Shown here: positions 56,141 through 63,534 of the stretch, piece after piece
Position numbering within the stretch: the stretch's first letter is position 1
Layout of the letters: each line of letters starts with the position of its first letter
Assembly (NCBI RefSeq): GCF_000143965.1
Contig: NC_014365.1
Coordinates: 709,501 to 773,500 of the forward strand
Direction: 5' to 3'
Source: Desulfarculus baarsii DSM 2075
GTDB taxonomy: Bacteria > Desulfobacterota > Desulfarculia > Desulfarculales > Desulfarculaceae
DNA length: 64,000 nucleotides
The notes under the pieces: generated by a model
The model's input: only the letters and a program-made list of their open reading frames with translations
What the model was told of the DNA's origin: nothing
Databases searched by the model: none
Position numbers and translations under genes: made by a program

Positions 56141-57304
56141 ATGACGACCCATCTCGACGACAACCCGGGCGGCCAAGGGCCTGCCGGGCCAGACACCGAC
56201 GGCCCGGCGGACCAGGCCGGGCCGCCCGCCGGGGCTGGCCCGCCGCGGGGCGAGGAGCGTTTTCGCCAACTGGTGGAGATGCTGCCCGAAACGGTCTTCG
56301 AGTCCGACATCACCGCCAGGCTGACCTTCGCCAATCGCCAGGCCTTCAAGACCTTCGGCTTTAGCCCGCGCGATTTCGCCCGTGGCGTCAGCGGCTACAT
56401 GCTGCTGGCCCCCGAGGATCGACCCAGGGCCTTCGACTACATGGCCAGCGTGGCCGGCGGCGGCCCCGGCGAGGGTGTGGAGTTCACCGCCCTGCGCAAG
56501 GACGGCGGCGTTTTTCCGATCATGATGTACGCCTCGCCCATCGTGCGCCAGGACGAAGTGGTCGGGTTCAGGGGCATCGTCGTCGACATCAGCGGCCTCA
56601 AGCAGGCCCAGGAGGCCCTGCGTCGCTCCGAGGAAAAATATCGGTTGGTGGTGCAGAACGCCAGCGAGGGCCTGCTGGTCAGCGTGGATCTGCGCTTCGC
56701 CTTCGTCAACCCCAAGGCCGAAGCGATCCTGGGCCACGCCGCCGAGGCCCTGCTAGGGATGACCTACCGCGACGTGATCCACCCCGACGACCTGCCCGCC
56801 GTGGTCGAAATCTCCAGGCAGCGGGCGCGCATGGACCCGGCCCAGAGCGGGGCGTCCCATGCCTGCCGGGTGCTGCGCGGCGACGGCCGCACGGTCTGGG
56901 TGGAGTTCAGCGGCGTGCCCATCGACTGGGACGGCCGCCAAGGCTGGCTGAATTTCGTCAGCGATGTGACCGCCAGACGCCAGGCCCACGAGGAAGCCCT
57001 GCTGCGGGCCAAGCTCCAGGCGGCCATCGAGACCGCCGGCGCGGCCTGTCACGAACTGAATCAACCCCTGCAATCGATCGTCCTGATGGCCGAACTGACC
57101 CTGGCCCAACTGCCCGCCAACGACCCCCTGCGGCCGCGCATGGAAAAAATGCGCCAGGAAATGCGCCGCATGGCCGCCATAACCCACCGCCTCAGCGGCA
57201 TCACGGTCTACCGTAGCCGCGACTACCTGGGCGCGCACAGCCGCATCCTCGACCTGGAAGGGGCCGGACAGGCCGTCGGCCCGCCCGGCGACGAACAGGC
57301 CTAG
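56141..57304 (+). CDS. two-PAS sensor with HisKA-like segment but no ATPase domain
   Basis: The 387-residue protein starts with a Gly/Pro/Asp-rich disordered leader (to about residue 38). A PAS/PAC domain (about 40-155: LPETVFESDITARLTFANRQ) and a second PAS (about 165-285: NASEGLLVSVDLRFAFVNPK) follow. A helical segment next has a histidine motif (ACHELNQPLQSIVLMAELTL, near residue 307), like the HisKA phosphoacceptor of PAS kinases. The protein then ends after about 80 residues; no N, G1 or G2 box of an HATPase domain is present. It may be a phosphotransfer protein, a partner of a separate kinase, or a degenerate kinase. GGAG lies 13 bases upstream. Confidence 0.82.
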   Translation: MTTHLDDNPGGQGPAGPDTDGPADQAGPPAGAGPPRGEERFRQLVEMLPETVFESDITARLTFANRQAFKTFGFSPRDFARGVSGYMLLAPEDRPRAFDYMASVAGGGPGEGVEFTALRKDGGVFPIMMYASPIVRQDEVVGFRGIVVDISGLKQAQEALRRSEEKYRLVVQNASEGLLVSVDLRFAFVNPKAEAILGHAAEALLGMTYRDVIHPDDLPAVVEISRQRARMDPAQSGASHACRVLRGDGRTVWVEFSGVPIDWDGRQGWLNFVSDVTARRQAHEEALLRAKLQAAIETAGAACHELNQPLQSIVLMAELTLAQLPANDPLRPRMEKMRQEMRRMAAITHRLSGITVYRSRDYLGAHSRILDLEGAGQAVGPPGDEQA

Positions 57305-58107
57305 GGCCGGCCCTGGTTGAAGCGCGTCGGCCGTTTTTCGAAAAAGGCCCGCAAGCCCTCGGCGAAGTCGGGCTGGCCGCACAGGTCCATGATGCCCTGG
57401 CGCTCGTTTTCCAGCACCACCTCCAGGTCACCGAAGACCGCCTGGTTGAGCAGGGCCTTGGTGCGGGCCAGGGCCTGGGCCGGGGCCTGGGCCAGGCGCT
57501 CGGCCGCCTCCAGGGCGCGCGGCAGCAGCTCCGCCGGGGCCACGACCTGGTTGATCAGGCCCCAGTCACGGGCCGTGGCCGCGTCGATGGCCCGGCCCAG
57601 CAGGAAAAACTCGCTGGCCCGCTTGTGGCCGATCAGCCGGGGCACGATGGCCGAGGCCCCGCCATCGGGGCAGACGGCGATGCGGATGTAGGCCGGATCG
57701 AAACGGACGCCTTCGGCCGCCAAGGCCAGGTCGGCCGCCAGGGCCCAGGCCAGGCCGCCGCCGGCGGCCACGCCGTTTATCGCCGCGATCACCGGCAACC
57801 GCAGCCGCCGCAGGGTGATGGTCGTCTTGGCCAGGATATAGGCCAGATCCGAGAAAAAGCGTCGGATATCGCCACCATTTTCAACGATATCGCGCATCTG
57901 GCGCACATCACCGCCGGCGGCGAAGGCTTTGCCCGCCCCGGTCAGCACCACCGCGCCCACCCCGGCGGCGGCCTGTGCGTCCTCCAGGGCGCGGGCCAAC
58001 TCGGGGCCGCTGGCGAAATCCAGCGGATTGAAGCGCTGGGGTTGGTTTAGGGTCAGCAGGCGCACCGCGCCATGGTCTTGGACGCTCAGCGTTTCGTAGG
58101 GTTCCAC
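57301..58107 (-). CDS. enoyl-CoA hydratase/isomerase family protein (crotonase)
   Basis: The 268-residue crotonase-fold protein has the oxyanion-hole segments AFAAGGDVRQM and INGVAAGGGLAWALAADLAL. The usual catalytic Glu positions are replaced: the region reads DPAYIRIAVCPDGGASAIVPRL, with Asp in the PDGG loop, as in isomerase-type (PaaG-like) members. So isomerisation of an unsaturated acyl-CoA is at least as likely as hydration. GTG 58107 is chosen, with GGGAG nine bases upstream. A -10 box (58180-58185) lies ahead. Its stop overlaps the stop of the PAS sensor gene in the palindrome CTAG. Confidence 0.88.
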   Translation of the reverse strand: MEPYETLSVQDHGAVRLLTLNQPQRFNPLDFASGPELARALEDAQAAAGVGAVVLTGAGKAFAAGGDVRQMRDIVENGGDIRRFFSDLAYILAKTTITLRRLRLPVIAAINGVAAGGGLAWALAADLALAAEGVRFDPAYIRIAVCPDGGASAIVPRLIGHKRASEFFLLGRAIDAATARDWGLINQVVAPAELLPRALEAAERLAQAPAQALARTKALLNQAVFGDLEVVLENERQGIMDLCGQPDFAEGLRAFFEKRPTRFNQGRP

Positions 58108-58179
58108 GGCTCTTTTCTCCCGTAATTTCAGCCAGCATCGACGCGTCAACCCTTCGCGGGCCGACTGGCCGACGCCAAC

Positions 58180-58185
58180 ATTATA
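58180..58185 (-). promoter_or_regulatory. -10 box upstream of the crotonase gene
   Basis: TATAAT on the minus strand predicts a start near 58173, about 66 bases before the GTG. No good -35 is seen 16-18 bases upstream. Confidence 0.45.
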
Positions 58186-58298
58186 AACACGTCGCCCGGC
58201 CGAAAACACCCGCTGTTTGGCCCGGGCGTTGATTGGCTAACCCTTGCTCACAATTGGGCTTTATGCTAGCCTTTAGCTGAACGGAACAGGAGGCCGCA

Positions 58299-59120
58299 TT
58301 GGGCAGAAGCGTCAAAAGGAACATCGATGTCCATGGCATGGCCCAACGTCTCAAAAAGATTAAGCTATCTTCGCTGGAAGCCGTGCTGGGGGGCCTGATC
58401 CTCGTCGGCATGCTATATCTTGTTTCCATCTGGATGGGCGCTTTTGGCGCGGCCGACCGGCCCGCCACCCAGGCCGAAGCCGCCCCGCAGAAAGGCAAGC
58501 TCAACGCCGCCATCGTGGCCAGCGAAAGGGCCTTGGCCCGCCTGGAGGCCATGGAGGCCGACATAGAAGCCATGCGCCGTCGCATGGACGAGGCCGGCTT
58601 GGGCGACGACAAGCCCGACGGCCTGTTCGGCGGCGCCAGGGAAGCCGGCCAGTCCTCGGCCCTGGCCGCCGCGGACCCCAACGTCGCGCGCAAGCTCGAC
58701 GATCTCGAACGCCGCATGGGCCCCTTCGACAAAGGCAACTCGGCCCAGCGGATGACCGTCATGGAGCGCCTGGGGCGCCTGGAACGTCAGATGGTTTTAT
58801 TGGCCAAGTGGACCAACGACGTCAAGAACGCCATGGGCCAGACGGCCAAGGGCGCCGCGCCGTCGCCGACGATAGCCGCCGTCAGCGGCCGACAACAAAC
58901 CGTCAAGGCCGCCGCCGTGGCCAAACCCAAATCCAAGGCCAGGGCCGCCAACAACCATCGCATCGTCTACAAGGTCCGCGCCGGAGACACCTTGGCGCGC
59001 ATCGCCAGGGTTCACGCGGTTACGATCGCCGACATCCAGCGCTGGAATCCCGATATCGGTTCGGGCCACCGCATCATGGTCGGCCAAGGCCTGGTGATCT
59101 TTTCCGGCGAGGCCTCGTGA
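58299..59120 (+). CDS. membrane-anchored LysM-domain protein
   Basis: The 273-residue protein has a cytoplasmic basic N-terminus, one membrane helix (about 29-46: VLGGLILVGMLYLVSIWM) and an extracytoplasmic coiled coil (about 75-180). A Lys/Ala-rich linker and a C-terminal LysM peptidoglycan-binding domain (about 225-268: YKVRAGDTLARIARVHAVTI, ADIQRWNPDIGSGHRIMVGQ) follow. The TTG start is supported by AGGAGG six to seven bases upstream, whereas the first in-frame ATG, 13 codons later, has none. Its stop overlaps the cca start (GTGA). Confidence 0.85.
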   Translation: MGRSVKRNIDVHGMAQRLKKIKLSSLEAVLGGLILVGMLYLVSIWMGAFGAADRPATQAEAAPQKGKLNAAIVASERALARLEAMEADIEAMRRRMDEAGLGDDKPDGLFGGAREAGQSSALAAADPNVARKLDDLERRMGPFDKGNSAQRMTVMERLGRLERQMVLLAKWTNDVKNAMGQTAKGAAPSPTIAAVSGRQQTVKAAAVAKPKSKARAANNHRIVYKVRAGDTLARIARVHAVTIADIQRWNPDIGSGHRIMVGQGLVIFSGEAS

Positions 59121-60553
59121 GTGAGGGCTGGCCGGCCTTTTTCTCCGACAATCGACTGCAACTGGCCCGGCGCTTGGCCCTTCGGCGGGAACAAACCCTG
59201 TGGCTGTGCGGTGGAGCCATCCGCGATGCGCTCCTCGACCGCCGGCCCGCCGACCTGGATCTGGCCGCCGACGGCGACGCCGCGGCCCTGGCCCAAGACC
59301 TGGCCCACGAACTGAACGGCCGCTACATCCTCCTCGACCCGGATCACCAATCGTGCCGCGTCGTGGCCGACGGCCAAGCCATCGACCTGACCGGCCTGCG
59401 CGCCCCGACCATCGAGCAAGACCTGGTCGCCCGCGATTTCACCATCAACGCCATGGCCGCACCGCTGGACGCCCTGTTGGCCGGCCGGCCGGTCCTGCTC
59501 GACCCCACCGGCGGCCAGGCCGACCTGCGCGCCGGCCTGCTGCGCCCGGCCGGGTCGGGCGTGCTGCGCGCCGACCCCTTGCGCGTGCTGCGTGCCGGGC
59601 GCTTGGCCGCCGAACTGGGCCTGAGCCCCGCGCCGGGCCTGCCGGAGCGCCTGGGCCGCGCCGCGTCGGGCCTGGCCCAGACGCCCAAGGAACGCCTGGC
59701 CCACGAGTGGCTGGCCATGCTGGAGGCCGCCGACCCGAACCGCGGCGTGAACCTGCTGGAGCAATGCGGCGCGCTGGGCCTTTTGCTGCCAGCCCTGGAA
59801 GCCGGCCGCGGCCTGGGCCAGAACCCGTTTCACCACCTGGACGTCTTCGACCATAACCTGGCCTGCCTGGCGGCGGCCCAAGATATCTGGCGCGACCCCT
59901 CGCCCCTTTTCGGGGCAATGGCCGCCGAGACGGCCGACTACTTGACGCCGCCGCGCCGCCGCGCCCTGCTTTTCTGCGCGGCCCTGTTGCACGACGTGGG
60001 CAAATCCGCCACTCGCCTCGAAACCGGCCCCGGCTGGGCCACGTTTTACCGCCATGACAGCGTCGGCGCGGAGCTGGCCCACGCCGCCTGCCAGCGTTTG
60101 GGCTTGGCCAAGGCCGATAGCCGCTTTGTCGCTCGCATGACGGCCATGCACATGCGGCCTTTTCACCTGCTGGGCGCGCAAAATCGTGGGCAGTTGACCG
60201 CTCGCGGCGCGCGGCGGCTGATCCAGGCAGTCGGCGATGACCTACCGGGTTTGTTTATCCTGGCCATGGCCGACACCGTGGCCGGCCGGGGGGCCCAGCG
60301 ACCGCCCGACGCCGAAAAACGCCTGACCAGGCTTTACGGCCGCGTTGCCCACCTGCGCGACAGCCAGCTCAAGGCCGCCCTGGCCGCGCCGCCCCTGCTT
60401 GACGGACGCCAGCTCATGGCCGCCCTCGGCGTCGGCCCCGGCCCGGAAGTGGGCCGCCTGTTGGCCTTGCTGCGCGAGGCCCAACTCGACGGCGCAATCA
60501 CCAACCCATACGAAGCCTTGAACTTGGCACGCCGGCGCATGCGGCGCGGTTGA
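59117..60553 (+). CDS. cca: CCA tRNA nucleotidyltransferase / poly(A) polymerase family with HD domain
   Basis: The protein has 478 residues from GTG 59117, which overlaps the LysM gene's stop. The class II nucleotidyltransferase head shows LCGGAIRDALLDRRPADLDL (Gly pair, Arg-Asp, DxD metal site), RDFTINAMA and the RADPLRVLRAGRLAAELG neck helix. An HD domain follows (FCAALLHDVGKSATR) as in enzymes with 2',3'-cyclic phosphodiesterase activity. It adds or repairs CCA ends of tRNA. Immediately downstream (32 bases) is selC, whose CCA is genomically encoded, so tRNA repair rather than addition may dominate, at least for that tRNA. Confidence 0.9.
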   Translation: MSEGWPAFFSDNRLQLARRLALRREQTLWLCGGAIRDALLDRRPADLDLAADGDAAALAQDLAHELNGRYILLDPDHQSCRVVADGQAIDLTGLRAPTIEQDLVARDFTINAMAAPLDALLAGRPVLLDPTGGQADLRAGLLRPAGSGVLRADPLRVLRAGRLAAELGLSPAPGLPERLGRAASGLAQTPKERLAHEWLAMLEAADPNRGVNLLEQCGALGLLLPALEAGRGLGQNPFHHLDVFDHNLACLAAAQDIWRDPSPLFGAMAAETADYLTPPRRRALLFCAALLHDVGKSATRLETGPGWATFYRHDSVGAELAHAACQRLGLAKADSRFVARMTAMHMRPFHLLGAQNRGQLTARGARRLIQAVGDDLPGLFILAMADTVAGRGAQRPPDAEKRLTRLYGRVAHLRDSQLKAALAAPPLLDGRQLMAALGVGPGPEVGRLLALLREAQLDGAITNPYEALNLARRRMRRG

Positions 60554-60585
60554 CGGCCCCGATGGCTGCTGTTAGATTTGCCGAT

Positions 60586-60683
60586 GGAAGTGGATAGCTC
60601 TCTGGTGGGGCTCCCGGACTTCAAATCCGGTGTGGGGCATGAGTAATGTCTCGGGTGGGTTCGATTCCCATGCACTTCCGCCA
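60586..60683 (+). tRNA. selC: selenocysteine tRNA (anticodon TCA)
   Basis: The 98-base RNA folds as a tRNA with acceptor GGAAGTG pairing CACTTCC. The anticodon stem-loop is CCGGA-CTTCAAA-TCCGG, with TCA at 60621-60623. A long variable arm (GTGGGGCATGAGTAATGTCTC region) and a TTCGATTC T-loop follow, and the CCA end is encoded at 60681-60683. The TCA anticodon, extra length and long variable arm are those of tRNA-Sec, which reads UGA with SelB. The host therefore makes selenoproteins. None was recognised in this window. Confidence 0.93.
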
Positions 60684-60702
60684 TAATAAAATCAAGGGGT
60701 TG

Positions 60703-60726
60703 GGGCCTGACGGTCCGGCCCTTTTT
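60703..60726 (+). terminator. intrinsic terminator of selC
   Basis: GGGCC-N9-GGCCC followed by TTTTT, 20 bases after the tRNA end. Confidence 0.75.
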
Positions 60727-60760
60727 GTTTTGAGGCGCGGCGAGATGACCGGTGGGAGGG

Positions 60761-61780
60761 TTACTCCTTGGTGTAGTAGGCGCCGTCCTGGCCCACGAAA
60801 AAGCCTTCGTTGCCCAGATTTTGGTCGCGGCCAAAGATGCGGCCGTCTGGAGCCATGACGTATTGGTCGGCGTTGGCGTCGATTTCCCTGGGGTTGCCGT
60901 CGGGGCCGGTGAAGGTGCGCGTGCCCCGAATGTATTCGGTCCATTTTTGGTGGGCCTCGTCGGCCACCTGCTGGCGGTGGTAGGTCATTTCCTGAATGAT
61001 ACGGGCCAGTTCGTTTTCGGTGCGCGAGACCACGTAGCTGGTGGCGCCCACCTGACGCATCTGGCCTTCCCACCAATAAGGATCCCACTGAAAGCTGCCC
61101 AAGGCCCGGGTGTATATCCGCCAGGCCTGGGGTAGGGCCTGGGGCGCGGCCAGGTAGCCCGAGAGCTTGGTAACCTCCCAGTTGCCCATGTCCGGCGCGC
61201 CGGGCGCGATTATCAAACGTGTCTGGATCAGCAAATAGCCCTGGCGCGGGCCCTGGGCCTCGGTGGTCTGGAAGGTCAGGTCGGCGGTGTCGACCCGACC
61301 CTGGATGCCGGCGCTGGCCATGATGCTCATGGCCTGGTTGGAAGGCTGGTTGAGTTCGCGCACGATGACTTGGCTGATGGGCCCCAGGCTTTTGGGCAGG
61401 TAGTAGTCGAGGGCGAAGCGGGCTCCGGGCAGATAGCGCATGACCAGCATGTTGACGCCGTAGCCGGGGCTGTACCAGCGTCCTTCGACGAAGCCCATGG
61501 CGGCCATTTGTTGGTTGGGCTGGACCATGGTCGGGTTGGCGGCGTCGCCGATGCGGATGAAAATCAGCCCGTCGGGGCTGGTCATGGTCACCTCGGGCCG
61601 CACGTCCACGGCGGCGTGGCGTCGCAGGCCGCCTTCCACCCGCCAGCCCGCGGGCGCGTCCAGCGAAAAGGCCCGCTCGGCCGGATCGACCCAGCGTATC
61701 CAGCCCTCCTGGGCCGTGGCTGGTTGGGCCACGGCGGCGGCGATGATCATTGTCAGCAACAGGCGGATAAAGAAGCGCAT
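60761..61780 (-). CDS. exported protein of unknown function (339 aa)
   Basis: The protein has a signal peptide (LLLTMIIAAAVAQPATA) and a mature part of about 315 residues. The pattern WVDPAERAFSLDAPAGWRVE, then DGLIFIRIGDAANP and YSPGYGVNMLVMRYLPGARF, resembles the PsbP/Mog1-like surface-protein fold seen in many exported bacterial proteins. The C-terminus (PDGRIFGRDQNLGNEGFFVG) has short WG/YG-type beta repeats. No enzymatic motif is visible. ATG 61780 has GGAGGC upstream. It converges on selC and is divergent from the hydrolase gene. Confidence 0.75.
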   Translation of the reverse strand: MRFFIRLLLTMIIAAAVAQPATAQEGWIRWVDPAERAFSLDAPAGWRVEGGLRRHAAVDVRPEVTMTSPDGLIFIRIGDAANPTMVQPNQQMAAMGFVEGRWYSPGYGVNMLVMRYLPGARFALDYYLPKSLGPISQVIVRELNQPSNQAMSIMASAGIQGRVDTADLTFQTTEAQGPRQGYLLIQTRLIIAPGAPDMGNWEVTKLSGYLAAPQALPQAWRIYTRALGSFQWDPYWWEGQMRQVGATSYVVSRTENELARIIQEMTYHRQQVADEAHQKWTEYIRGTRTFTGPDGNPREIDANADQYVMAPDGRIFGRDQNLGNEGFFVGQDGAYYTKE

Positions 61781-61895
61781 TTTTTGCCTCCGCTTTGCAA
61801 TCGTCCTCGCACGTTCGGCTTGGCGAGTTGGCCAGCGCATCAAAGCAAAGCACAAGCCGGGGGGCAAATCAAGTTCACTTGCGCACCTGGGGCTG

Positions 61896-61904
61896 TGTTA
61901 AAAT
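61896..61904 (+). promoter_or_regulatory. extended -10 promoter placing +1 at the hydrolase start codon
   Basis: TGTTAAAAT (TG-n-TAAAAT) ends 6 bases before ATG 61911, so the predicted transcript begins at or next to the start codon. No Shine-Dalgarno precedes the ATG, and no good -35 is needed for an extended -10. Confidence 0.55.
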
Positions 61905-61910
61905 CGTTTC

Positions 61911-62762
61911 ATGATCGGCAAACGGCATCGGCTACGGGGATCGGCGGCGTTGGGGGCGCTGGCCGTCGGGGCGGGGGTGTTGCTCATGGCCACTTGGTTG
62001 AGCGGTTGGCAACGGCTGGTCGAGAGCCAGATATTCTATCCCGAAAAGCAAATTCACTACACGCCGCGCGACATGGGCCTGGCCTACGAGGACGTCTGGT
62101 TCGAGTCGGCCGGCGGGGTGCGCCTGCACGGTTGGTTCGTGCCGGCGGCGGTGGGGCGCACGGTGTTGTTATTCTGTCATGGCAACGCCGGCAACGTTGG
62201 CGACCGGGTCGACAACATCATGCGTCTCAACCGCATCGGCATAAGCGTGTTCATCTTCGATTATCGCGGCTACGGCAACAGCCGGGGCCGGCCCAGCGAG
62301 GAAGGCCTCTACCGCGACGTGGAGGCGGCCTGCAACGTGGCCCAGGCCCGGGCCAAGCAGGAAAAGGCCCGCCTGGTGATCTTCGGCCGCTCGTTGGGCG
62401 GGGTGGCCGCCGTCCACGTGGCCGCGCGCAACCACTGCGCCGGGTTGATCCTGGAGTCGACCTTCACCCATCTGGGGGCCATGGCCCGCATTCATTTTCC
62501 CATGCCCCTGCCCGAACAATGGCTCAGCAGCCGCTTCAACGCCCGCAAAAAGATCAGCGCCGTGCGCGCGCCGATCCTGTTTTTCCACGGCGACCAGGAC
62601 GACATCGTGCCCCTGGCCCTGGGCCGGCGGCTGTTCATGGCCGCGCCCGAGCCCAAGGAGTTCGTGACCCTGGAAGGCGCGGGCCACAACGACACCTACC
62701 TGATCGGTGAGGACGCCTATTTCGCCAAGTTCCGGGCATTTTGCGAGGGCCTGCCGCTTTAG
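61911..62762 (+). CDS. alpha/beta hydrolase (BEM46-like serine hydrolase)
   Basis: The 283-residue protein has an N-terminal membrane helix or signal anchor (about 10-28: AALGALAVGAGVLLMATWL) and an alpha/beta-hydrolase fold. The oxyanion region is VLLFCHGNAGNVGDRVDNI, the nucleophile is Ser in FGRSLGGVAAV, the Asp lies in GDQDDIVPLAL and the His in GAGHNDTYLI. The order and motifs match BEM46/YqiA-like esterases of the inner membrane face. The substrate is unknown. It is divergent from the exported protein gene and lacks a ribosome site (see promoter entry). Confidence 0.9.
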   Translation: MIGKRHRLRGSAALGALAVGAGVLLMATWLSGWQRLVESQIFYPEKQIHYTPRDMGLAYEDVWFESAGGVRLHGWFVPAAVGRTVLLFCHGNAGNVGDRVDNIMRLNRIGISVFIFDYRGYGNSRGRPSEEGLYRDVEAACNVAQARAKQEKARLVIFGRSLGGVAAVHVAARNHCAGLILESTFTHLGAMARIHFPMPLPEQWLSSRFNARKKISAVRAPILFFHGDQDDIVPLALGRRLFMAAPEPKEFVTLEGAGHNDTYLIGEDAYFAKFRAFCEGLPL

Positions 62763-62858
62763 TCGGCCCGGCCCGGCCAAGACGGCGTTGCTTTTGCGGG
62801 CGGGGCTGGTTAAATTGGGCCAGGGCTACCGCACTCTCGCCGAAAGGATCGCGCCTCG

Positions 62859-63059
62859 ATGAGCAAGTTGAACGTGTTGTTGCTGCGCCTGGGCCTGGGC
62901 CTGGTCAGCGGTTGGTTTTTGAACCTGCTGTTTTTCAGCAAACTGCCGATGGCGGCGGCGTTCCGTTCCGGGGTGGACTGGCTGATCTCTTTGATCCTGG
63001 CCGGCATCGTGGTGGGCGCGGCCTACATGTCCGAGGCCCTGCGCAAACGCGGCCAATGA
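62859..63059 (+). CDS. small two-helix membrane protein (66 aa)
   Basis: The protein has two membrane segments (LLLRLGLGLVSGWFLNLLFF and WLISLILAGIVVGAAYM) separated by a short charged loop, and a basic C-terminus. The start is ATG 62859 with GAAAGGAT some 12 bases upstream. It lies about 100 bases after the hydrolase gene on the same strand. No family is recognised. Confidence 0.65.
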   Translation: MSKLNVLLLRLGLGLVSGWFLNLLFFSKLPMAAAFRSGVDWLISLILAGIVVGAAYMSEALRKRGQ

Positions 63060-63069
63060 CGCGGCCGCC

Positions 63070-63106
63070 AAAAAACGGCCGGCCCGGCGACGAGCGCCAG
63101 GCCGGC
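63070..63106 (-). terminator. intrinsic terminator of the DUF1330 gene
   Basis: On the minus strand GCCGGCC-N15-GGCCGGC is followed, after CG, by TTTTTT. It lies 22 bases past the gene's stop. Confidence 0.8.
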
Positions 63107-63128
63107 GGTGGTTGCCGTTGGGGGCCGC

Positions 63129-63443
63129 TCAGTCCAGGCGCTGGCAGCGGATCAAGAGCGAATCGGTGATGGCCTCCTCGCGCAGGTGGACGATGGCCTG
63201 ATAATCCGGGTCGGCCATGAACTGCTTGAACACCGTCCAGCTTGGCCATTCCACAAAGAAAATCAAGTCGGCGTCGAACTTGCCGATCACGGCCTTGAAG
63301 GGCTTGAACGACGGCAGGGGCCGACCGCCGAAGCGCAGGACAATGGGCCCGGCCGCCCGCAGATACTCTTGGTATTTTTCGCGGCCGCCGTCGGGTTTGA
63401 ACCACAGGGCGTTGAGCATGTAAAATTTGTCTTCACTGTTCAT
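63129..63443 (-). CDS. DUF1330 family protein
   Basis: The 104-residue protein of the dimeric alpha-beta barrel (ferredoxin-like) fold has the DUF1330 pattern: YMLNALWFKPDGGREKYQEY, LRAAGPIVLRFGGRPL, LIFFVEWPSWTVFKQFMADP. The function of the family is not established; related small barrels bind or modify small aromatic or polyketide-like compounds. The ATG at 63443 has AGAGGCGA upstream. It stands between a small membrane protein and cheW. Confidence 0.85.
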   Translation of the reverse strand: MNSEDKFYMLNALWFKPDGGREKYQEYLRAAGPIVLRFGGRPLPSFKPFKAVIGKFDADLIFFVEWPSWTVFKQFMADPDYQAIVHLREEAITDSLLIRCQRLD

Positions 63444-63534
63444 CGTCGCCTCTTTTTGTTTCGCGTTCGCGCCAAACCCCACCCGTCCAACCAAATTTGT
63501 TTCATAGCCCGGCCGCCGTCGCGCGACCGCCGGC

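Noticed and set aside
60586-60683. possible selenoprotein genes in the window
   Set aside because: I looked for genes broken by an in-frame TGA at a conserved Cys position and found none; all recognised families are full length. A SECIS-aware search would be needed to be sure.
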